Positions 35,091-46,332 of a DNA stretch of 64,000 nucleotides are shown in pieces. A model generated the notes under the pieces. It saw only the letters and a list, made by a program, of their open reading frames with translations. It made no database searches and was not told the DNA's origin. Each line of letters begins with the position of its first letter. The stretch's first letter is position 1. Both the position numbers and the translations under genes were made by a program. The DNA comes from Hevea brasiliensis (lineage: Eukaryota; Streptophyta; Magnoliopsida; Malpighiales; Euphorbiaceae): the NCBI RefSeq assembly GCF_030052815.1, contig NC_079503.1, forward strand, positions 60,244,735 to 60,308,734, read 5' to 3'.

Positions 35091-37103
35091 GATTAGTGAA
35101 TTAAAATTTCTTGAATTTAAGTGACTTTAAGACATACGAGAACAACTCCTATAAAAGACCATAGGTTAAATTTATGACTATAATATGTTCAACCTATTCT
35201 AAGCTTAAGTGCTTAGAATTGTATGACAAAGAAAATAGGAAATCTTGAAATTAGTATACTTACAAGGTTCAGCACCCTGGATAGTCATTACTTATTTGTT
35301 TTAAAAAAAAAAATTAGAATTACACTATTTCAAAATAGATGATTTAGAAAGGGAAATTTAAGCTAATACATAAAGAGACAACTTCCATGAAGGAAGTATA
35401 ATGGACTACATGTCTTAGCTAAATTTGTTAGAAGAAAAATTTAGGGTCCAAAATCTGAAATCTATGAAATGTTCATGGATTACTTGAAATATGATCGATA
35501 ATACATATAAATATTGTAATGACTAAGAGAATCATATGGATGTATGAAGGGGGCATTAGTCCTCATTATGAGAGAAAGGAAAATATTTCTGTGTACAAAT
35601 AGTACACAAAAATTCATCGATGTGAATTACAATTATCATGAATGGAATAATGAATGTATAAATTATGAGGAATGCATGAATTATGTGTACTTGTGATTTA
35701 GGAATTTATGTTTTCACTAGGAATAGAATAAAATTTTATCAATTGTAATTGAACCTTATAATGAAATAATGACATAATAATACATATTAATGCTTAATGG
35801 TACTATGTGCCCATGTATTGCCTAGACACGTATGTCAGATTGGATAGATTGGCATACCAATAAGGTATTATTTTAGCAGTACTGCGTAAGGCTTTATGCC
35901 TATATTTCTGGCTTCATGCCCGCATTCATGGCTTATATGCCGATTATTTGATTATCTACTACCATGGCTTTTTAGCCATGCTGATTGCATACATGGTTGA
36001 CATTCCATATTTCACGTCCCATGGTATAAAGGCCTAAGAAACCACGATGTCCAGTGCCCAGTGACCCGCTTATCCAGTTTAGTCAGCCTATCATAGGTTA
36101 CTTGAGCAGTGAAATAAATTAAGAATATTAGCAATTAAAAAAATTAGAAATTTAATAAATGAGTTAAAAAGACTTGAAAAGAATTAGTTAGAATTAAGAA
36201 TATTAGTTATTATGAAATGATCCAAACACCTAGAAAATGTTGAGTGAAATGACAAAAAAATTAGCAAAATAGATATCATTTAAATAAATAATTACAACTG
36301 CATCTTCTGAAATAACATGAACAGAAATTTAATACACTAATATATTTTGTATTTTGTATATTACTACAAAAGAACAATATAATATGACAGAAGATAATTA
36401 ATATTAGGAATTCCATATGAAATGAAAATAATTCTTGATTACGCAAATTAGACTCCATTTTTATCTTTATTTGTATATTTTATTTTCTTGTTATATTGTT
36501 GCACCACTAAGCAGCAATGCTTAGCGTGATGGATTTGTTTTCTCGCGCAGGTACTGAAGCTAAAACCCAGTGGACATTAGACTGGGATTTTTGGAGTCTG
36601 GATCTGCAGAAGTGTCAAAAGTGTATAAGGTTGTCACCTCAACAATGCATGTAGATAGGGCTCACAAAAGTAATATTATGCATTTTGTGCATTGTAATTA
36701 GTTATTATGTTGAAATGTAAATTATGGAATTATAATTAATTTGTATATCATGTAATTTGTGAATTTATGTAATTAGTTTGTACATTGTGTAATTAATGAA
36801 AATTTGAAAATTTTGATATATGAATTGAACATGGAATGAGTTGCAAGAGTTGAATGTGAAATGATTATGATGAGCATGGATGATATTTTTATTGTAAAAT
36901 ATTATTAAAAATTTCAAGCTGGTGAATAATGAAATACGCCAACTGGATATAAAATAGAGAAAACTCTATCAGTTTCTCCTATAAATTTAATTGATATTAA
37001 AATATAACGAGAACAAAATTATTAAAGGAATAAAGTAAGATAAGATAGGGTGCTCCGACACCGAATGTAGCGCACCTTGCTCAACTACACTGTAGATGGG
37101 TGA
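32985..37103 (+). repeat. Element C 5' LTR, main part
   Basis: It begins TGTGACATCCTC, and its start matches the 3' LTR at 41833. The last 16 bases lie at 40764-40779 beyond a solo LTR, giving a total of about 4135 bp. It contains a (TA)n tract at 35038-35088, micro-hairpins at 35886-35980 and the hairpin module at 36507-36548. Confidence 0.9.
35038..35088. repeat. (TA)n microsatellite
   Basis: About 25 uninterrupted TA units inside element C's 5' LTR. Confidence 0.95.
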
Positions 37104-40100
37104 TGTAATACCCCTATTTGCATAGCCTGGTATATTTCACTGTTCCGGTGACCGAAGTTGGTCCAGACAATTAAGAGAATTAGAACCACACTTAAGACAA
37201 CTAGATAAGCCATAAACACAAATAATTAGTAATTATCAACTAGTTAAGTATAAATAAGAAAAACGGAACATAAGAAGTTAAACGAGCCGAGAGTCACAAC
37301 GATGGGTGACCTTCTCGGGAACGATTGTGAAGTCATTTTAAACTCAAATTTTGAACAGTAAAATGTGTCGCTGCGGTCCTTAGGACCATTACGAACACAG
37401 TGGAAAAGAGAAAATCCCGAAAAAAAATTGTTAAGTCAGTCAAATAATTAGGTCAGGGAGCCAGAAGAAATATTGAATTATTTGCAAACCGGGATGAATC
37501 GGCTAGGGGCAATTTGGTCAATTGACCCCGAGAGACTCCTGACCTAACTATCAAATAAAATCAAAGAAAAGAAAATTTTGGAATCAAAAATTAAATTAAA
37601 GAACTAATAGAAAAATTAAAAAAAAAAAAGAAAAGATAAAATGAAAAAGGTGTAAGGAGATGACATCATGCAAGACATCATACATGATGCCATAAAGATT
37701 ATAATTAATAAATTTAATTAATTTGATTTTTGGGTCTTCCATAAGACAAAATACATAAAAGAAAGGAAAAGAAAAAAAAAGTCAGTAGGTCTTCTTCCTT
37801 CACCCATGTTGCCGCCTCACTCACCCTCACTTCTCCATTGTTGATCCTCCATTAAAGCTTGCACTCAAGCTTAAACTTCTTCATTAAACCTTAATAGCTT
37901 CCATAAAAATCTCATTAGAGCTTGTTTTAGTCACTTGAGAAGAAGATTGAAAGTGGAAAGAAATACAAACGATAGAGGTTTAAAGGAATTGAAGTTCTAA
38001 GAAAGGTTAGTATGCTAACTTTTAATTTTCTACTTCAAATGCATGTTAGTTATTTAAATAAGCTTAGAAACTAAAGAAATGAAAAGAAAAATTTGTTAAG
38101 GGACCATGAATGATTTTCGGCCAGCATGTATATGGGGGTGTTATTGCATGATTTGATTAACTTAGATGGTGATATGAACTTTAATTAGTTGAATGGTTAT
38201 GATTAAAGGCTTTGAAAGTAGCTAAATGCAAGAGTTTGTGAATTAGGGTTTTGGACATTAGGGTTTAGAGACAAAAATGTGAGAAACTTGTAAATGATGT
38301 CTTGGACCTAATTTGAAGTGAGAAATGGTCAATGGTGACCAAATGAAGCGTGTTGGAATGGTTGGAGTTAAGGCCAAATTCGGATTGAGTATGGTCATGC
38401 TGCTGGCAGCATGACCAAGTTACCTTTGAGAGACCAAAAATGAAATTTTACAAGTCCAATTGGTATGAGACCAATTGGGAATGAAAATAGACACTAAATG
38501 ACACAATTTTCATTTAGAAACCATGCCCAAAAAGTGACCAAAACCTAGTGAATAAATTGACCCAATCCGGAAAATCTCAGTCTGCCCTGCACAAACTGAC
38601 CAAATGAACAGTGTTCATTTGGCCATAACTTGAGCTAGGCAGGTCTAAATGACCTAACATTTTACCAGTGGACAGTTGAGATATAGACCTAAAACTTTCA
38701 TGAACACAAATCTAAATTATGCCATTAACCAAGTCATTTGGCCACCCAAATTTGGTGACCTAAAACTGCTAGAACCAAAATTTGCCCAAAAAACTGATTT
38801 GAGTCCAATCCTGCAGCTAAGGTTCAAATGGCTATAACTTGAGCTACAAAACTCCAATTGGAGTGATTCAAAAAGGAGAATAAACTTAAGACAATAGGGA
38901 ACATTTTCTGTGTAGAAAGTTTTGCCAAATTCCAACAATAAGATGACCAATGGAACAGTGCAACCTTAGACACCAAAACTGAAAATTATCAAATTTGCTT
39001 AAAAGACTTAGAATTTGAATAAACAACAAAAACCAACAAATTTAGTGATCAAAATGTGGTATGTGGGTAAAGTTGAAGTTCCCATACCTATTACGCCTTA
39101 GAAAGTCAATAAATTGACTTGAATAGTATCATGAATAGTAACTCTAAAATGAAAATTTCCAAGAATGTTAGTTTAAGCATATTTGGGCTAGAATTAAGTA
39201 TTTATGAATTAATTATTGGATTTACTGTGAAATAAGATACTGAAACACTATAAATGTTGTGTTTCAGCTGAAAAAGACCAGGAAGGTATAAGGGACTGAA
39301 TCAAGGCCTAGAGGCGACTCACGTTAAGTTTGTGCACAAAAATTTTAAATTATAGTTTTCATAATGGAAATTGATTTGTTATACATTGTGAATGTGTTTG
39401 TTCATTATGAATTTCGAGAATGTTGTGTTGCCTATTCTACAATGGAAATTTGGAAGGGAAATTAATTATTAATTCGTATGAAATATTTGAACAATATGGT
39501 TTTGAATTTAGTTATGGCTTTGAAAATCTTATTTGAAAAATAGTGTGTTGCCTACTTTGTAAATGAAAAGTTTAGAATGAAATATGATTTGTGAATTGTA
39601 TAAAATATTTGAATAACTTGATTTAAATTGTTTTTAATTCACACTTGCATGGCAATACTAATATGCTCCTCCTCCACTTGTGGGGTGAGTTTGATATTTG
39701 ATAACTTTCCTCCCTCTCTGGCTTTCCAGTCTGAGGGGCGAGTTTGGATGAGTACTCATTAGCTAGCTAGCCACCTCCCTCATTGATTTCGATTAGTGGG
39801 GTGAGTATGCCTTGTCATGATGCACACACGACATGTTTGGAAAATTTATGTCATGGCCTAAGTTATGTTATTGTTTGGCAACACTATGTTTATTAAATTG
39901 TTTGATCAAGTTGTGCTATATTAAGCTTTAAAAATTATGATTTGTTATAAATGTGATTTGAAAAAAAAAATTGTGAAATGCGATTATGAGATTTTTGAAT
40001 GATGATTTGTTCATAAATGTTTTATATTATGCATTTTATGCTTTATTGTGCATCACTGAGTATTTATATAGCTTTAACTTGCTGTCGCAGATAGAAAAAA

Positions 40101-40763
40101 GGATATAGCAGTAGAGCGAGCTACTACAGTGAGAGAGGAGCACAATTGAAGAATTTTTGTGTACGGGTATTTGTCTATACCCTGGTAGTTTAGTTTGATG
40201 TAAATATGATAGTATACATATGTATCTCTATAATTTGAGCAGTTGTACAGATAAAATTGTAATAATATTATTTATGAGATTTTGCATCTGTAAATTAACT
40301 TATGATTGTAAATTAATGATATAAAATGCAATGTGCATGAGTTATGAAATGTTTTGAGATATTAATTCTTGATTTGAGATTTGGATTTTGAATTGAAGTG
40401 TTGCTATTGCTGTTGAATTGAAGTTTGGTGATTGCAATTGGAAATGTGATTGAAAATTATATTGGGAGTATTTCTATTTTCAGGTTTTGAAGAACTGTTT
40501 TCTAAAAATATAGATGACACTCTGCCGAAATTTTTGTAAAAATTGCGAAAATTTTAAATATCCAAAAATTTGATTTATGTTTGGACTCTAAATGAAGGTT
40601 TTTAAAATTAAAAAAAAAAATGTACCCACCAATTCCAAAATGAACGAAAATTGTTTTAAAATCCCTTGTAGTATATTTAATGGGTTACCGGTAGGTGAAG
40701 TACGATAATTCATTAAGTGTACTACGGGAACATGTTACATCTTACAAGGAGTAGGGTGTGACA
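37104..40763 (+). repeat. A-family solo LTR 1
   Basis: This 3660-bp LTR runs from TGTAATACCCC to GGTGTGACA and matches the A-type LTRs. The perfect TSD ggtga is at 37099-37103 and 40764-40768. No coding sequence adjoins it. Its copy of the hairpin module near 40060-40090 has decayed. Confidence 0.92.
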
Positions 40764-40779
40764 GGTGAGGGGTATTACA
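40764..40779 (+). repeat. End of element C 5' LTR
   Basis: GGTGAGGGGTATTACA completes the LTR after the solo-LTR insertion. Confidence 0.85.
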
Positions 40780-40784
40780 TTTAT

Positions 40785-40796
40785 TGGTATCAGAGC
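40785..40796 (+). other. Element C primer-binding site
   Basis: TGGTATCAGAGC, a perfect initiator tRNA-Met-type site, 5 bases after the LTR end. Confidence 0.92.
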
Positions 40797-40919
40797 ACGG
40801 TAGGTGTTCCTAGGCATAAATAGATAGAATAAGATGTTGTGCATAAAATGCATTAGATTCATATGAGTCGAGGTGACACTAATGCAGATATATTTTCTCT
40901 GGTTATTTTAGGTTAAGGT

Positions 40920-41744
40920 ATGGACTTTGAGTCACAGAAGGCAGTAGAAGAAGTAGAAAATCATCCCCTAGCTAAGATTGATGTTAGAGACAGGAGAGGT
41001 CCTGCTGTGCCAGTGTTAGAAGGGATTGCACAACCTCGATAAGCTTTATAAGAGTAGATGACTGAGTACTTTAGACAAGTTACTGGGGAACCACAGCAGA
41101 AGTCACCTTTGGGAAATATTAGGAAGTATGGGGCTATAGATTTCAAAGGCAGAAAGGAAGATGATTCTACAGCTACGGAGTATTAGTTAGAAAGGATTGA
41201 AAGAGTCTTGCAGCAGCTCCATTGTACCCCAGAACAGAGTTTGTAGTGTACAGTTTCATTGCTACAAGAAGTTGCTTATCGTTGGTGGGATACTGTAACC
41301 AAGGTAGTACTGCCAGCTAAGGTGACTTGGGATTTCTTTCTGATAGAGTTCAGAAAGAAATATATTACCTGTGTCTATGAATAGGAACTGAATAGGAGTG
41401 GTGATCAGCAAAAGAAAGTATTTGGACAGTCTAGTAATAAGAGACTTACATAATCATTAAGTCAGATGGCTGATGAGAGTAAGAGACATAGGCCCAGACC
41501 CATATCCAGAAGAGACCAACCAGAGACACCAATAATGAATACAATAGGGCTAGCAATGAGAACTTCTACCCTAAGAAAATGTGCCCATTGTAAAAAGTTG
41601 CATATAGGAGAATTTAAAGGGTTGACTGGAGCTTGTTATAGATGTGGGGCCATGGACCATTTTCTGAAGGATTGCCCTCAGAGGAGGCTATATGCTATGG
41701 AGGCTCAAGAGGAGTCAGGTCTAGACAATGAAGAGGCAACATAG
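40920..41744 (+). pseudogene. gag: Element C gag, broken
   Basis: ATG 40920 (MDFESQKAVEEVENHPLAKI) and the frame at 41466-41744 share one frame. Stops interrupt it at several points between 41039 and 41460. The capsid domain is readable (LGNIRKYGAIDFKG, LERIERVLQQLHC, LLQEVAYRWWDTVT, WDFFLIEFRKKYI). The 3' part carries two cysteine motifs, CAHCKKLHIGEFKGLTGAC and CYRCGAMDHFLKDC, then an acidic end and TAG at 41742. Element D has the same double-motif arrangement, so C and D are close relatives. Between the capsid domain and the knuckles the protein is shorter than usual, suggesting a deletion near 41390. Confidence 0.85.
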
Positions 41745-41832
41745 GGAAATGAAGAAGCAAGGAGGTAGCAGATATTCGACTATGTATATCAGGTAAATTT
41801 CGAGGATGAAATTTTTGTTAGAGGAGAAGAAT
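41745..41832 (+). other. Element C gag-to-LTR junction and polypurine tract
   Basis: About 90 bases join gag to the 3' LTR. They end with sequence like the terminus of pol in sister elements (TTTCGAGGATGAAATTTTTG) and the purine tract AGAGGAGAAGAAT (41820-41832). Pol is absent. Confidence 0.7.
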
Positions 41833-42042
41833 TGTGACATTCTCACTTTAGGTAGTCCGTACATTCTATTGTTCCAGTAACCAATGGCTGTCCTGAGACC
41901 CAGAATGTCTGGAACTATATTTAAACTAGAGTGAGTAGTCATAAATAACTTAAATAATGATAAGAAAAATTAAGAAAAAATTTTAGTAATGAAATACAAT
42001 GAAGTTAAATGAGCCGGTGCCCTAGCGATGTGTAACCTAACG
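41833..42042 (+). repeat. Element C 3' LTR, first part
   Basis: TGTGACATTCTCAC matches the 5' LTR start at 32985. It is interrupted by solo LTR 2. Confidence 0.88.
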
Positions 42043-45000
42043 TGTAACACCCCTATTTGCATAGCCTGGTATATTTCACTGTTCCGATGACTGGTGTCGG
42101 TCCGGATAATTAAGGGGATTAAAACCATACTTAAGACAATTAGAGAAGCCATAAACACAAATAATTAGTAATTTCCAATTAGTTAAGTATAAATAAGAAA
42201 AACAGAACATAAGAAGTTAAACGAGCCAAGAGTCAAAGCGATTGGTGACCTTCACGGGAAGGACTGCGAAGTCATTTTAAACTCAAATTTCGAACCGTAA
42301 AATGTGACGCCACGGTCCTTAGGACCATTATAAACACAATGGAAAAGAGAAAATCATGAAAAAGAACTATTAAGCCAGTCAAAAAATTGGGTCAGGGAGC
42401 CGAAAGAAATATTGAATTAATTGCAAACTGGGTTGAACCGGCGAGGAGCAATTTGGTCAATTGACTCCGAGAGCTAACTCCTGACCTAACTGTCAAATAA
42501 AATCGGAGAAAAGAAAATTTTGGAGTAGGGAATTAAATTAAAGAACTAATAGAAAAATTTTAAAAAAAATGAAAAAGTGAAGGAATATGACATCATGCAT
42601 GACATCATGCATGATGCCATAAATCCTATAATTAATAAATTTGATTAAATGGATTTTTTTGGTCTTCCATAAGACAAAAGACAAAAGACATAAATAAAAA
42701 AGAAACAAAGTCATCTTCCTCATTATCCTTGCCACCCCACCTCTCTCTCCATTCTTATTCACCTTGTTCCACCATTGTTAAGAGAAAGAAAGCTTGAATT
42801 TCCCTACTTTCTTCCATAAATTCACAAAGTCCCAACACAAAAAATTCTCTTTACATGTTGAGCAAGCATTAGAGAGTAAAAAGAAGAAGAAAGAATTGAA
42901 GAAAGGAAAGCCTAGAAACCCTCCAAGGAAAGGTTAGTCTTCTAACTTCCAATTATCTAATCAAATGCATGTTTAGTTATTTAAATGAGCTTAGAAACTA
43001 AAGAAATGAAATAAAAACACTTGTGGAGGACTAAACTGAAATTTCGGCCAGCATGATGGGGAGTGTGATTTGCATGGTTTGATGGATTTGAATGAGTATA
43101 TGAACCTCAATTAGTTGAGTGATTATAGTTAAAAGCATTGAATTGGTTAAATGCAACAATTAGTGTGAATTGGGGTTTTGGACATTAGGGTTTAGAGACA
43201 AAAATGTGAGAAACTTGTAAATGATGTCTTTGACCTATTTTAAGGAGAGAATGGTCAATTGTGACCTAATGAGGTGTGTTAGGAGTGTTTGAATCAAAAG
43301 CAAATTCGGATTGAGTGTGGTCATGCTGCTGGCAGCATGACCAAGTTACCTTTGAAGGACCAAAAATGAAAATTTACAAGTCCAATTGGTATGAGACCAA
43401 TTGGGAATGAAAATAGACACTAAATGACACAATTTTCATTTAGGAAGCATGCCCAAAAAGTGACCAAAACCTAGTGAACAAATTGAACAAACTTGGAAAA
43501 TCTCAGTCTGCCCTGTACAAACTGACCAAATGAATAGTGTTTGTTCATTTGGTCATAACTTGAGCTAGGCAGGTCTAAATGACCTGAAATTTTACCAGTG
43601 GACAGTTGAGGTATATACCTAAAACTTTCATGAAGAACATAAACCCAAATTATGCCATTAACCAAGTCATTTGGCTACCCAAATTTGGTGACCTAAAACT
43701 ACCAGAACCAAAAATTGCCCAGAATTCTGGGTTGAGTCCAATCCGACAACCATGGTTCAAATAGCTATAACTTGAGCTACAAAACTCCAATTGGAGTGAT
43801 TTAAAAAGGAGAATAAACTTAAGACAATAGGGAACATTTTCTATGAAGAAAGTTTTGCCAAATTCCAATAGTAAGATGACCAATGGAACAGTGCAACCTT
43901 AGACACCAAAACTGAAAATTATCAAATTTGCTTAAAAGACTTAGAATTTGAATAAACAACCAAAACCAACAAATTTAGTGACCAAAATGTGGTATGTGGG
44001 TGAAGTTGGAATTCCCATACCTATTAAGCCTTAGAAAGTCAACAATTTGACTTGAATAGTGTAGTGAATAGTAACCCCGAAACACAAAATTTCAAGAACG
44101 TTGAGTTTAGCATGTTAGAGCTAGGTAAAAGTGAAGTTAAATTTATTTTTGGATTTATGCTAAGTTATGGTACTGAAACACTGTAGAATTGTGTGTTTCA
44201 GTTGAAAAGAATACCGAGAAAGAACCTGAGAAACCGAGTCAAGGCCAAGAGGCGACTCGCTTGAGGTTTGTGCACAACATCACTATGCTTTAAAATTCAT
44301 TGATAAAGTGAATGAAATATGTATTTTGCTTTTGCTTTGAATTGTTGAAAGTTTATTTCTGACATTATTTATGATGTTTTGATTTAAACCGTAAAAGTTA
44401 TTGTGCTTATTTGAAATAGCAATGTTTAGCAAATTGTTAAGATAAGTTTTGAAATCACAGTGTCATGACCATATATTTAAACACCTCACTAGCATGACTA
44501 GTGGGGGTAATTAGTTTCGAATTTTGATTCCTTCTCTGGAGAAGTTTTGAGGTGTGCCAGTAGAAGAGGATTTGAATAGATATCCATATATTTGAGCTAG
44601 CTAGCCTTGTGATGTGACTTCTCCTTAGCCTCTGGCTATTGAGATTATATTTGTTTCGAATGGCATGATCTAACTGTGGGTTTTATGAAATGTGTTTGAT
44701 ACTTCGAAATGAAATTGTTTGGAATAAAATCTCATAATTCATGTTTTGTGTTTAACTTGCATGCTCAGTTCAATTTTTGAATAAATGTGATTTAAATTAT
44801 GCATAAAGATTGTTTTAGTATGTTGTACCCACTGAGTCCTAGTACTCAGCGATAGCTGTTATTGCTGTCGCAGATTTAGAGACTAAAGGAGCAGCAGAGT
44901 GAGCAGCTGAGGATTATCGAGCGACTTATCCTGAAGTTATATCGGGTATATTTTATACCCTGATTGTAGAAATTTATTTTGATATATGTAATGTACATAA

Positions 45001-45633
45001 ACGTATGAACATGTAAATTCAGTCTTGAGTAGTCTGTACAAAGTTTATATTAAGTTGTAATAAAATTTAGTTTGAATTTCCTAATGTAGATTTTAGTATG
45101 TTGTGTATATAGATTTTTTGTTTTTAATGAAATAATGAATGGAAATGTTTTATTTTAATTTGAATGAAATTGATAGATATTATTTTAATGATTATTGAAT
45201 TTTGAAAATTGAGAAATGTTGACTATTGAATTTTGAGATTTGAGAAAATGGTGGAATTGATTTCTTGGAAGTTGATAAATGTATTGAAATTTATTGGAAT
45301 AATTGTGAATTTGAAGAAGTTGTTGAGGAAAATTATTGAAAGTACTTTTTTTCAGGTATTTGAAGAACGATTTTCTCAAAATACAGATGAAACTCTGTCA
45401 AAATTTTTATAAAATTTGCGAAAAAATAAAATGGGCTAAAAATTTTAACTAGTTTCCACTTTAATTAAACGTTTTGATATCAATTAGAAAATGCTCATCA
45501 CTTATCAAAAATAAGAAATTTGTTTTAAAATCCCTTGTAGGGTACTTAATGAGTTATCGGTAGGTGAAGTTCGGTAGTTCATTAGGTATTCTACGGGATC
45601 ATGTTATACCTTACAGAGGGGTAAGGTGTGACA
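42043..45633 (+). repeat. A-family solo LTR 2
   Basis: This 3591-bp LTR runs from TGTAACACCCC to GGTGTGACA, with perfect TSD taacg at 42038-42042 and 45634-45638. It contains two CATGCATG motifs (42594-42601, 42606-42613), a well-formed hairpin pair at 44832-44871 and the palindrome GGGTATATTTTATACCC at 44944-44960. Confidence 0.93.
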
Positions 45634-46332
45634 TAACGGGAAGTTGCTTTAAAGATAGTTAATAGCCCTAAACCCTAGGAAAATTCCATGAAATAATTTT
45701 TGGGACTTCAGAGAAGAGTCATTGAGGTTTCGATGGCATTAGAATGCCAAGAAAATGCTTAAAAAATTTTATCAATCGGTACAGACAATTTTAGCTTATT
45801 AAGCTAAACGAAGGGAATTTTGGTTATTTCACCTTCAGAGATGATTTTGGACCAACTTGTCCATTCAAATAAGTGAGGTATATGACATAAAATGTAAATA
45901 AATATTGATAAAGAATTTGTTAAAAATAAGTAAAGAAATAAGAAAGAAAAAGAAAATAAAAATGAAATGAAAAAGGGAATTATGACATTATTATTATGAC
46001 ATTAAAAGTTCTCACCAATTATATTTAGACAAACACTTATAAGATAAATAAAAAGAAATAAATCAAGATAAAAATGTCTTCATCTTCTTCATTTTGTACC
46101 TTGGCCGAACAACCCCAAAGAGAGAAACATCTACTGTTATGCTTTTGAACCTCCATCCTTCCTCAAATCTCTCCCTATTTTACCTACCTCCAAGCATAAA
46201 AATTTGATCTTGGACCTAGTTAGGGTGATTGGCAGCCTGGAAAAAGAAAGAAAGTGAAGGAAAGTTTAAGATTAGCCAAGAGAAAATTCTGCTCACAAGG
46301 TTAGTACTATTTTCTTTCATCTTTTTACTTGT
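45634..46332 (+). repeat. Element C 3' LTR, second part, truncated
   Basis: It follows the TSD and matches about 33190-33895 of the 5' LTR. Similarity ends at about 46332, where inverted LTR sequence of element D starts, so about 80% of this LTR is missing. Confidence 0.85.

Larger units (their letters stand above)
32985..46332 (+). mobile_element. Element C: gypsy with gag but no pol, carrying two solo LTRs
   Basis: 5' LTR, tRNA-Met primer site, gag with zinc knuckles, polypurine tract and truncated 3' LTR are present in order, but only about 1.05 kb separates the LTRs. Protease, RT, RNase H and integrase are missing. Each LTR contains an A-family solo LTR with its own TSD. The 3' LTR stops at about 46332, where element D's inverted LTR begins. 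Confidence 0.85.

Noticed and set aside
37104..45633. One A-family element with LTRs at 37104 and 42043 holding element C gag as its interior
   Set aside because: The primer site and gag at 40785-41744 follow C's own LTR end, and each A-type LTR has its own separate TSD, so they are two solo LTRs.
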